The position numbers were made by a program, and so were the translations under genes. Shown here piece after piece: positions 1 to 6,290 of a stretch of DNA of 10,994 nt. The notes beneath the pieces are model-generated. The model did no database searches. It saw only the letters and a list, made by a program, of their open reading frames with translations, and was not told where the DNA came from. The stretch covers positions 1-10,994 of the forward strand of contig CACXHC010000090.1 of assembly GCA_902767285.1 (NCBI GenBank), written 5' to 3'. Each line of letters starts with the position of its first letter. Position 1 is the first letter of the stretch. Source of the stretch: an uncultured Ruminococcus sp. GTDB lineage: Bacteria; Bacillota; Clostridia; Oscillospirales; Acutalibacteraceae.

Positions 1-1125
1 ATCATAATTATTATCGGAGTTGTTCTGCGAATACTCAGGCTTGTCGCTGTCGGATTCCACCTCATACGAGTGAATCGGCGTAAAATACGATGAACGGCGT
101 TCCGAGTTCGCCAGCGATACATCAAGCGTGCCTTTGTCCGTTGCCGAAAGTGCCTGATTTATTATCGCTTTTGCCGTGCGGAGTTTATACCCCACATCTT
201 CGGGCAATCCAAGCAGAATTGTAATTCTGTTATCGTAATTCAGTTCGATGTTAGCCGTATTTGAAATATCTATACCATAAATATTTTTTACTTCGTTCTC
301 GTTGATATTTTTTACAACTTCGTCAAGAACTCTTTTTGTCGATTCTTTTTCAAAAGTTATGTACTCGCCCACAACCAGATTTTTGAGTTTAAGACCTTTC
401 AACAGCGGAATATTGATTTTTTGCACATCATTTATTTCGAGGATCCGACAATTTTCACTAATAACGGCATATCCCCCCGAAAACTGCACCTGATACGATG
501 GTATCGCTACTTGTATTTTGATTATCTGCGTGCCGGGAATTTTTACTTCAACATCAGCATCTTCTATGTAAGGATAATTTTCTACAAGCGTCTTTTTGAC
601 CGCCTTCTTTTTTGATGAAAAAATACTTTTGTTCGGGTCGATTCCGCTCGCCGAAATTATCTCCTGTGACGAATACGGAAGTCCATCCGCCTCTACAATA
701 ATTTCCTTCGTTTTAAACATGATTTTAACAGAAAATATTATCGATATAATGATGATTGATAAAAAAACAAACACATACGCAATTACTCTGCGGGTTTTCC
801 GCTGTGCAGATGTTAACTTCGGCGAACTCTTTTTGCTCCCCGATTTCGATTGATTTTTCTGTTTTTCGGCTTCTTCTCTTCTTTTTCGCTCTCTGCGTTC
901 CCTGCTCGGCTCCGAATAATCAAAATCCCCGAAATTTCGGGCGAAATAGTCGTCAACCTCGCCCATATACGGAATACCGCCGAAATTTGAAATATTTTCG
1001 TCAAGCGTCGTTGATGAAAATTCCTTGGTATAATTATATTTGTCGTCACTAAAATTGGCAAGAGGGTCGTTGTTATCATGATAATCGTAATAATCATGAT
1101 TTTGATTTCTTTTTTCGTTTTCCAT
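1..1125 (-). CDS. divIB: Cell-division protein DivIB/FtsQ, 3' end cut by the window edge
   Basis: This bitopic divisome scaffold bridges FtsL to the septal FtsW-PBP synthase. The frame is open from an ATG at 1125 to base 1 without a stop (375 codons visible). The start has an AGGTG ribosome binding site 5 nt upstream and lies 21 bp after the murA stop. Residues 1-113 are an unusually long hydrophilic tail: an Asp/Asn/Tyr-rich part (about 10-70), then a strongly basic part (about 74-113). One membrane segment follows at about 114-133 (VIAYVFVFLSIIIISIIF). A POTRA-like domain spans about 138-210, with the typical 'sG-ID--kSIF' and 'NYPYIEDADV' patterns. The beta domain runs to about 338, and an acidic Ser/Asp/Asn-rich tail begins near 350. 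Placement after murG-murA supports DivIB. The family call is confident. The full length is unknown, and the protein is already much longer than B. subtilis DivIB (about 260 residues). Confidence 0.88.
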   Translation of the reverse strand, partial: MENEKRNQNHDYYDYHDNNDPLANFSDDKYNYTKEFSSTTLDENISNFGGIPYMGEVDDYFARNFGDFDYSEPSRERRERKRREEAEKQKNQSKSGSKKSSPKLTSAQRKTRRVIAYVFVFLSIIIISIIFSVKIMFKTKEIIVEADGLPYSSQEIISASGIDPNKSIFSSKKKAVKKTLVENYPYIEDADVEVKIPGTQIIKIQVAIPSYQVQFSGGYAVISENCRILEINDVQKINIPLLKGLKLKNLVVGEYITFEKESTKRVLDEVVKNINENEVKNIYGIDISNTANIELNYDNRITILLGLPEDVGYKLRTAKAIINQALSATDKGTLDVSLANSERRSSYFTPIHSYEVESDSDKPEYSQNNSDNNYD

Positions 1126-1146
1126 TTTCGCACCTACACAATATAA

Positions 1147-2406
1147 TCAACACTGAGTTCTTACTATGTTTGCCCCGAGAGAAGAAAGCGTTGATTCAAA
1201 ATTTTCATATCCTCTGTCAAGATATTTTACCCCATCAATAAAAGTATTACCCTCTGCACCCAACGCAGCCGTTACAAGTGATGCCGCACCTCTCAGATCA
1301 GTTGCCGAAACTTTAGCTCCGTGCAAATACGAAACTCCCTGAACAACGGCGGTTCTGTCCTGAACTTTTATGTTTGCACCCATTCTTAAAAGCCCGTTGA
1401 TATGCTGATACCTGTTTTCGAAAATATTTTCGATAAAGAGTGCCGTTCCCCTGCTCTTTGCCGATACCGACATAATAAGCGGCTGTGTGTCTGTCGGAAA
1501 TCCGGGATATGGCATAGTTCTCACTATTTTGGGAGCATTAAGCCTCGGCGGACTCTGCATAATGATATTTCCGCCGTATGAATCTATATCGCACCCGCAC
1601 TCCTCCAAAATCGAAAGAACCGCCCCCAAATGCGAGGGGATTACATCGGTTAGAGTGATTCTTCCGCCCGAAACCGCACAGCACGAAAGAAGCGTTGCCG
1701 CCGCTATTCTGTCGGGGATTACAGTATGCACAGCTCCATGTAATTTTTTTGAGCCTTCGATTACAATTGTGCTTTCGCCCGCCCCCGATATTTCGGCACC
1801 GCATTTATTCAAAAATTCCGCCAAATCGCAGATTTCGGGTTCTCTCGCCGCATTTGTTATAACGGTCGTACCTTCCGCCGAACAAGCACATATCATAATA
1901 TTTTCGGTTGCCCCCACGCTCGGAAACGACAATGCAATTTTCGCACCATACAAGCCATCTTCGGCGGAACACCTAAATAAACCGTGGTCGTCCTCTATTC
2001 TGACTCCCAAAGACTCAAGCGATTTTAAATGAATATCTATTGGGCGGAGTCCAATCTCGCACCCTCCCGGAAAACACATTTCCGCACTGTTTGTTCTTGC
2101 AATCAATGCCCCCAAAAATATGATAGATGAACGCATTTCACGCATAAGGCTGTCGGGAATAAAATTCCCCGACAACCCCGAACTATCACAAACAACAGTG
2201 TTGCCGAATATTTCGACCTTACACCCGAGATACCTCAAAATATTGACCGTCGCTTTCACATCTGAGAGCATAGGACAATTATGTATTATGCTTTCGCCGC
2301 CGCACAAAATTGTTGATGCCAAAATCGGCAAAACACTGTTTTTAGAGCCTTGAACTTTTGTTTCTCCGTTTAATCTTAAAAGACCTTTTACAACAAGCTG
2401 TGACAA
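1147..2406 (-). CDS. murA: UDP-N-acetylglucosamine 1-carboxyvinyltransferase MurA
   Basis: MurA transfers enolpyruvate from PEP to UDP-GlcNAc in the cytoplasm, the first committed step of peptidoglycan synthesis. The protein is 419 residues, the same length as E. coli MurA. Key residues are visible: Lys22-Asn23 in GSKNSVLPILA, the catalytic and fosfomycin-target Cys116 in PGGCEIGLRPIDIH (Arg121 in the same loop), Asp306 in YPGFPTDTQ, and Asp370-Leu-Arg372 near the C-terminus. The ending DRGYENFESTLSSLGANI is family-typical. The start is a TTG preceded by GGGGGAA at a suitable distance. It gives the expected N-terminus about 20 residues before Lys-Asn, and no in-frame ATG would do so. The gene lies 82 bp after murG and 21 bp before divIB, so it is probably in the same operon. 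B. subtilis has murB at the comparable place. Clostridia often carry two MurA paralogues, and which one this is cannot be told here. Confidence 0.96.
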   Translation of the reverse strand: MSQLVVKGLLRLNGETKVQGSKNSVLPILASTILCGGESIIHNCPMLSDVKATVNILRYLGCKVEIFGNTVVCDSSGLSGNFIPDSLMREMRSSIIFLGALIARTNSAEMCFPGGCEIGLRPIDIHLKSLESLGVRIEDDHGLFRCSAEDGLYGAKIALSFPSVGATENIMICACSAEGTTVITNAAREPEICDLAEFLNKCGAEISGAGESTIVIEGSKKLHGAVHTVIPDRIAAATLLSCCAVSGGRITLTDVIPSHLGAVLSILEECGCDIDSYGGNIIMQSPPRLNAPKIVRTMPYPGFPTDTQPLIMSVSAKSRGTALFIENIFENRYQHINGLLRMGANIKVQDRTAVVQGVSYLHGAKVSATDLRGAASLVTAALGAEGNTFIDGVKYLDRGYENFESTLSSLGANIVRTQC

Positions 2407-2488
2407 AACGATTCCCCCGTAACATCAGATTTATATAATTATTATATGCTGATTTTCGGTGAATCGACACCTCACGTCTATTTTTTAT

Positions 2489-3613
2489 TTATTTTTTTGA
2501 GTTATAAACGTCCATTATGATTTTATATATACGCTCGTTAGCGTCAATTATAGCCATTTTACGAGCATTAGCCGAATATTCGGCGAGTTTATTTTTATCG
2601 CTGACGATTTTATCGATTTTTTCGGTAAGCAATTCGCCCGTCAAATCTTTTTCTTCGATTATCTCGCCCGCATTTTGATTAACAAGAGCCATAGCGTTGT
2701 GATATTGATGATTTTCCGCAACGTTCGGCGATGGAATAAATACAGCGGGTTTGCCCTGAGCCTGAATTTCGCTTATGGTGATTGCCCCTGCACGACAAAC
2801 AACGACATCAGCCGCCGCAAGACATTCAGGCATATTGTCGATATATTCTCTAATATCGAGATTAGAACACTCCGAAATATCGGTTCCCTTTTCTTTAACG
2901 AGTTCGGGGAAATCGTGACCATACTGCCCGAATGCGTGAATATGCTGATATTTCCCATCTTTTCCGCTTCGTGCGATAATATCGGCACACGCACGATTGA
3001 CTTTTTCCGCTCCTAAACTTCCGCCGAAAGACAAAACGACAGGGCGTTCATCAAGCCCGAGTTTTTTGCGTGATTGAGCCTTGTCAGCAGTAAGGATTTC
3101 GGTTCTGACGGGATTTCCGGTGACGAAGAATTTGCAGTTTTGCTTCATATATTTTTGAGCATCGGCAATAGCGAGCATAACTGCGTCTGCTTTTTGCGAG
3201 AGCATTTTGTTAGCCACTCCCGGAAAAGCATTTTGTTCATGTATCAGAATCGGGATACCCTTAGAATTAGCGGCTTTCAGCACAGGGCCGCTGACGTATC
3301 CGCCGGTTCCGATACAAATATCGGGTTTAAAATCATCGATAATTTTTTTACAGTCGCTTATCGCCGAAACAGCCAAAGCAACGGTTTTGAAATTATCAAT
3401 AATTGCCTTGAACGTTTTTTTTCTTGAGAATCCCTTAACTTTGATACTTTTGAAATCGATACCGGCTTTAGGAACGAGCCTTTCTTCCATACCGCCCTTA
3501 TTGCCTACATATAATATTTGAATATCGGGTTGTTTTTGTTTAAGATATTGAGCAATAGCGAGAGCCGGATTTATATGTCCGGCAGTACCGCCGCCCGCAA
3601 GAATAACTCTCAT
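2489..3613 (-). CDS. murG: Lipid II synthase MurG (UDP-GlcNAc:lipid I GlcNAc transferase)
   Basis: This peripheral membrane GT-B glycosyltransferase adds GlcNAc to lipid I on the inner face of the membrane, giving lipid II for FtsW and the PBP. The protein has 374 residues, slightly over the usual 355-365. The N-terminal acceptor-side domain shows the glycine loop GGGTAGHINPAL (8-18), GTGGYVSGPVL (102-112) and HEQNAFPGVANKML (125-138). The C-terminal donor domain shows SFGGSLGAEKVN (195-206), the UDP-GlcNAc signature CRAGAITISE (273-282) and ENHQYHNA (300-307). All hallmark motifs are intact. The ATG at 3613 lies 24 bp after the ftsW stop. The best ribosome binding site, AAAGGA, is about 13 nt upstream, longer than ideal, so expression may depend partly on coupling to ftsW. 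No better in-frame start exists nearby. Confidence 0.97.
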   Translation of the reverse strand: MRVILAGGGTAGHINPALAIAQYLKQKQPDIQILYVGNKGGMEERLVPKAGIDFKSIKVKGFSRKKTFKAIIDNFKTVALAVSAISDCKKIIDDFKPDICIGTGGYVSGPVLKAANSKGIPILIHEQNAFPGVANKMLSQKADAVMLAIADAQKYMKQNCKFFVTGNPVRTEILTADKAQSRKKLGLDERPVVLSFGGSLGAEKVNRACADIIARSGKDGKYQHIHAFGQYGHDFPELVKEKGTDISECSNLDIREYIDNMPECLAAADVVVCRAGAITISEIQAQGKPAVFIPSPNVAENHQYHNAMALVNQNAGEIIEEKDLTGELLTEKIDKIVSDKNKLAEYSANARKMAIIDANERIYKIIMDVYNSKK

Positions 3614-3637
3614 AAAAAATCAAAAATCCTTTCGAGT

Positions 3638-4888
3638 TTATTTTTTCTCCAGAGCCGCTGTTCGTGATATGTTCATCACGATACCCATTTGAGCCAACAG
3701 CATCACAAGTGACGAACCTCCATAACTAAAGAACGGCAGACTGATACCGGTATTGGGAAGCCAGTCTGTAATAACAAGGATATTTAAAATGACTTGCAAA
3801 CCGATTTGAGCCATCAGACCGACTCCAAGGAGCGTACCGAATTTGTCGGTAGCTTTCAGACAAATATACATACCTCTGCACACAAGGATAGCGAACAATA
3901 CCATAATAACGAACGCACCCACAAAGCCGAGTTCCTCGCACACAACGGCATAAACGAAATCGTTTTGCGGTTCGGGCAGATACATATATTTTTGTCGAGA
4001 TTGCCCGAGTCCAAGCCCCATCAAACCGCCCGAGCCGATAGCATACAATGAGTTTCGAGTCTGCCAAGTGGTATTCCACATATCGATATCGGTGTAAGTG
4101 AGAGCCTGCCCCCAACCATCAAGACGAGCCATAGCATAAGTCAGCATTCCGGTTGCCGCCATAACGACCACAGTTACGGCAACGATACCGCCGGCAATAA
4201 CGAAATAGATTATGCGGACACCGGCTAAAAACATCATTATGGCGATAATGAGTCCGCAAATAACTATTCCGGAGTAGTGGGGTTCGAGGTAGAGCAGAAA
4301 ACTCGTCACAAGAAGTAAAACCACTCCCGGCAGAACACCGTATTTGAATGTTCGCATTTTGTCGTAATACAAAGAACTCCAGTGAGCCATAAACAAAATG
4401 AGGGTAAATTTGCATATTTCGGATACTTGAATACTCACACCGAACGGATTCAGCCATCTTTTCGGCTCATTTGAGCCGATATTAGCTATAAGCACCACAA
4501 CAAGCAGCAGCCACCCGATTATCAACAGCGGAAACGCAAAAAAATGCAAATGGTGATAATCCACCAGCGATAGAACCAGCATAGCAGCAACACCCAAAAC
4601 CGCCGCAACAAGTTGTTTTTTTATGAAAAAGTAGCTGTTTTCTTTTGAAAAATACGCAGTCGGAAAGCTCGCCGAAAACATCATCACTAAACCGATAACC
4701 ACAACAGCCGTCAGCAATAAAACAAAACGAATATCAACTCCGTTGCCCAGCTCCATAAAACCGAACTTTTTTTTGCGTCGCCTTTTTCTTTTGATTTCGT
4801 CAGCCTCTTTGGTAAGTTCACCGATTTTCTCCGTGTCAAAAACGAAATCTTTCACTTTTTTCGTTATACCATCGAACTGATTCCCCAC
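3638..4888 (-). CDS. ftsW: SEDS-family lipid II polymerase FtsW/SpoVE
   Basis: This polytopic membrane glycosyltransferase polymerises lipid II into glycan strands with its partner class B PBP, very likely the PBP encoded upstream here. The 416-residue protein starts with a 50-residue cytoplasmic tail carrying a basic cluster (KRKRRRKKK, about 33-41). About ten hydrophobic segments follow, beginning near 52-71. SEDS hallmarks are present: KRWLNPFGVSIQVSEICKF (143-161), GLGLGQSRQKYMYLPEPQND (291-310) with the putative catalytic Asp310, EELGFVGA (318-325), and LPNTGISLPFFSYGGSS near the C-terminus (377-393). The start is GTG, with GAGGAG 7 nt upstream. The position between mraY and murG and the long conserved loop favour FtsW or SpoVE over RodA. 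Sequence alone cannot separate the vegetative from the sporulation paralogue. Confidence 0.95.
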   Translation of the reverse strand: MGNQFDGITKKVKDFVFDTEKIGELTKEADEIKRKRRRKKKFGFMELGNGVDIRFVLLLTAVVVIGLVMMFSASFPTAYFSKENSYFFIKKQLVAAVLGVAAMLVLSLVDYHHLHFFAFPLLIIGWLLLVVVLIANIGSNEPKRWLNPFGVSIQVSEICKFTLILFMAHWSSLYYDKMRTFKYGVLPGVVLLLVTSFLLYLEPHYSGIVICGLIIAIMMFLAGVRIIYFVIAGGIVAVTVVVMAATGMLTYAMARLDGWGQALTYTDIDMWNTTWQTRNSLYAIGSGGLMGLGLGQSRQKYMYLPEPQNDFVYAVVCEELGFVGAFVIMVLFAILVCRGMYICLKATDKFGTLLGVGLMAQIGLQVILNILVITDWLPNTGISLPFFSYGGSSLVMLLAQMGIVMNISRTAALEKK

Positions 4889-4919
4889 ACTACCGCTCCT
4901 CTCTCCTCTTTTCTCTCTT

Positions 4920-4946
4920 CTTCTTTTTTTTTGAAAAAAAAAGAAG
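4920..4946. repeat. T-run/A-run palindrome upstream of ftsW
   Basis: A perfect inverted repeat on the plus strand reads CTTC, nine T, a single G, nine A, GAAG (13-bp arms around one base). It is too AT-rich to be a strong terminator stem. It resembles the palindrome at the right edge of the window (10967-10994), which also has a T6-G-A7 core but different flanking arms. It sits only 32 bp before the ftsW start. A dispersed intergenic palindrome family is one reading; a chance homopolymer pair in AT-rich DNA is another. Confidence 0.6.
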
Positions 4947-5007
4947 CAAAAAAAAACTTTAATTCGTGTAAGATTTGCTTTGCGTTATAGGTGAGTTTAT
5001 TTTCTTA

Positions 5008-5038
5008 TTTTTTTTGAAGAAAAAAACTTTTTGTGTAA
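5008..5038. repeat. Partial degenerate copy of the neighbouring T/A element
   Basis: On the plus strand this reads eight T, GAAG, seven A, CTTTTT, GTGTAA. The element starting at 4920 continues in the same order: GAAG, C, nine A, CTTTAATTC, GTGTAA (4943-4971). Both are followed within about 15 bases by a GTTAT sequence. The shared order suggests a tandem duplication of a unit about 90 bp long that has since decayed, but low complexity makes this uncertain. Confidence 0.4.
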
Positions 5039-5076
5039 AGCGAGTTATTACCTTATATTTGGTTTTTCTTGTTCTT

Positions 5077-5115
5077 CAACAAATCTGACTGCAAACAACG
5101 CAGTCAGATTTGTTG
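5077..5115. repeat. Perfect 16-bp inverted repeat between mraY and ftsW
   Basis: The arms CAACAAATCTGACTGC (5077-5092) and GCAGTCAGATTTGTTG (5100-5115) are exact reverse complements around the 7-nt loop AAACAAC. In the operon transcript it would form a stable stem-loop. No U-run follows it in the minus direction, where the next bases are AAGAACAAG, so it is not a canonical intrinsic terminator of mraY. An RNA-stability or processing hairpin, or a dispersed palindromic repeat, fits better. Confidence 0.75.
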
Positions 5116-5181
5116 CTATGATTTTTAGTAAGTATTTATTCCGTAGGTGTACACACATTTTAAGCCATAGTGCGTATTGTG

Positions 5182-5198
5182 AGCAGGCACTGCCTGCT
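5182..5198 (-). other. Small hairpin overlapping the mraY stop codon
   Basis: On the minus strand, AGCAGGC, loop AGT, GCCTGCT forms a perfect 7-bp GC-rich stem starting at the last base of the mraY TAA. No U-tract follows (CACAATACG), so it is not a standard terminator. It could protect the 3' end of a processed upstream transcript or partly attenuate transcription into ftsW. Confidence 0.55.
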
Positions 5199-6226
5199 TA
5201 AATATTCACAATACCAAACAGGAACAACAACAAAGTGCCTATACCGGCAACAAAGGTTATAGCACTAAATACGATAACAATTTTAACTTCGTTCCACTTG
5301 CACATTTCAAAATGATGATGTATCGGAGCCATTTTGAAAATTCTCTTTCCGTGGGTGATCTTGAAATACGATACCTGAAGTATAACAGAGCCGATTTCTA
5401 TAAAATAGATTATGCCAACTAATACAAGGAGTATAGGCACATCAAGGGCGAAAGCCATAGCACAAACAGCACCGCCGAGGAAAAGCGAACCCGTATCTCC
5501 CATGAAAACTTTAGCCGGGTGGAAATTCCATACAAGGAAGCCTAAACAACCTCCGGCAACTGCTGCACAGAAAATATTCTCTCCAACGAATCCGGCAACA
5601 CCGGCCATCACCATAAAGAACGCCGCAACGAACATCGTTACAGAACCGTTGAGTCCGTCTATACCGTCAGTGATGTTCACCGCATTAGTCACACCAACAA
5701 TGAACACAGCCGAAAGTATGTAATAGAAAATTCCCAAGTCCACCGATGACGATACAAAGGGAATGAGAACTTTTGTGTCATCTCCGAAAATTCTCATTAC
5801 TATGAGATATAAAATAGCAACAACAAATTGCAGAACTAATTTTTGTTTGGGAGTAAGTCCCTCATTTTTTTTCTTTTTGATCGCTACATAATCATCGGTA
5901 AATCCAATGACACCGTATAAAAATGCCATTATAAATCCGCCGAAAACCTGAGCTATCTTGAGTCTGTTTATCATAAAATCTTCGGTAGCCATCATGTAAC
6001 AAAAGCAAGTTATCAAAGTAGCAACGAATGTTCCCGCTACAAACATGATACCGCCCATTGTAGGGGTATTTTTTTTACTTTCATGCCAAGTAGGGCCGAT
6101 TTCTTTTATTGTCTGACCACATTTTACCTTTACCAAGAATGGAATTAGTTTACTTCCTATTAGCGATGATACTACAAAAGAAATAAGTGCTGCTTCAAAA
6201 GACCATATTCCTGTTGACATTAACAT
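5198..6226 (-). CDS. mraY: Phospho-MurNAc-pentapeptide translocase MraY
   Basis: This integral membrane enzyme transfers phospho-MurNAc-pentapeptide from UDP to undecaprenyl phosphate, forming lipid I. The chosen ATG start gives 342 residues, somewhat shorter than E. coli MraY (360) but normal for Firmicutes. Visible motifs are PTMGGIMF near residue 55, the Mg-binding GFTDDY (Asp111-Asp112) followed by the basic loop KKKKNEGLTPKQK, NAVNITDGIDGLNGS (about 181-195), NFHPAKVFMGDTGSLFLGG with Asp244, and MAPIHHHFE (about 300-307). About ten membrane segments are evident. The ATG at 6226 has AAGGAGG 9 nt upstream; a TTG farther up at 6247 would lie upstream of that ribosome binding site. The gene follows the PBP gene by 48 bp. 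In B. subtilis, murE lies between them; it is missing here. Confidence 0.96.
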   Translation of the reverse strand: MLMSTGIWSFEAALISFVVSSLIGSKLIPFLVKVKCGQTIKEIGPTWHESKKNTPTMGGIMFVAGTFVATLITCFCYMMATEDFMINRLKIAQVFGGFIMAFLYGVIGFTDDYVAIKKKKNEGLTPKQKLVLQFVVAILYLIVMRIFGDDTKVLIPFVSSSVDLGIFYYILSAVFIVGVTNAVNITDGIDGLNGSVTMFVAAFFMVMAGVAGFVGENIFCAAVAGGCLGFLVWNFHPAKVFMGDTGSLFLGGAVCAMAFALDVPILLVLVGIIYFIEIGSVILQVSYFKITHGKRIFKMAPIHHHFEMCKWNEVKIVIVFSAITFVAGIGTLLLFLFGIVNI

Positions 6227-6235
6227 TAAAAAATT

Positions 6236-6242
6236 CCTCCTT
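6236..6242 (-). promoter_or_regulatory. Ribosome binding site AAGGAGG of mraY
   Basis: A perfect anti-16S AAGGAGG ends 9 nt before the ATG at 6226. It fixes the start there instead of the in-frame TTG at 6247, whose reading frame would run through this site. Confidence 0.85.
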
Positions 6243-6265
6243 AACAAACATCCTTGTTTTTACGG

Positions 6266-6290
6266 TGATACCAATTACATTACGGTATCA
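6266..6290 (-). other. Hairpin across the PBP stop codon
   Basis: On the minus strand TGATACC and GGTATCA pair perfectly over 7 bp with an 11-nt loop that holds the stop codon. It is not followed by a U-run. The 3' arm lies in the 48-bp gap before mraY and does not touch the mraY ribosome binding site. It may be structural or chance. Confidence 0.35.

Larger units (their letters stand above)
4889..5197. other. 309-bp non-coding palindrome-rich spacer between mraY and ftsW
   Basis: There is no plausible gene in this stretch: on the minus strand, the coding direction of its neighbours, I found no start with a sensible ribosome binding site and a frame of useful length. It is very AT-rich with long A and T runs. 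It contains a T-run/A-run palindrome (4920-4946), a partial degenerate copy of it (5008-5038) and a perfect 16-bp inverted repeat (5077-5115); the arm of a small hairpin on the mraY stop (5182-5198) lies at its right end. The purine-rich stretch at about 4890-4920 supplies the ftsW ribosome binding site. No convincing sigma-A promoter for ftsW was found. In B. subtilis, murD occupies this position between mraY and spoVE. Confidence 0.8.

Noticed and set aside
813..1133. 106-codon minus-strand frame with a GTG start overlapping the DivIB N-terminus
   Set aside because: It is out of frame with DivIB over a low-complexity tail. It has no recognisable domain, while the overlapping frame gives a complete FtsQ/DivIB architecture with a good ribosome binding site.
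1487..2032. 181-codon plus-strand frame antisense to murA
   Set aside because: It is a shadow of murA codon bias: no plausible ribosome binding site and no recognisable motif, and murA is fully intact underneath.
2407..2488. TATAAT at 2441-2446 as a promoter for murA
   Set aside because: The hexamer is perfect, but the bases 16-18 bp upstream do not resemble a -35 box and the gap is very AT-rich. A murA-specific promoter is not supported.
4920..4946. Intrinsic terminator between mraY and ftsW
   Set aside because: The stem is almost all A-T pairs with one central base. A terminator here would also cut off ftsW, murG, murA and divIB, for which no other promoter is evident in the spacer.
6226..6247. 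TTG at 6247 as the mraY start
   Set aside because: The perfect AAGGAGG lies inside the extra seven codons and is correctly spaced for the ATG at 6226.
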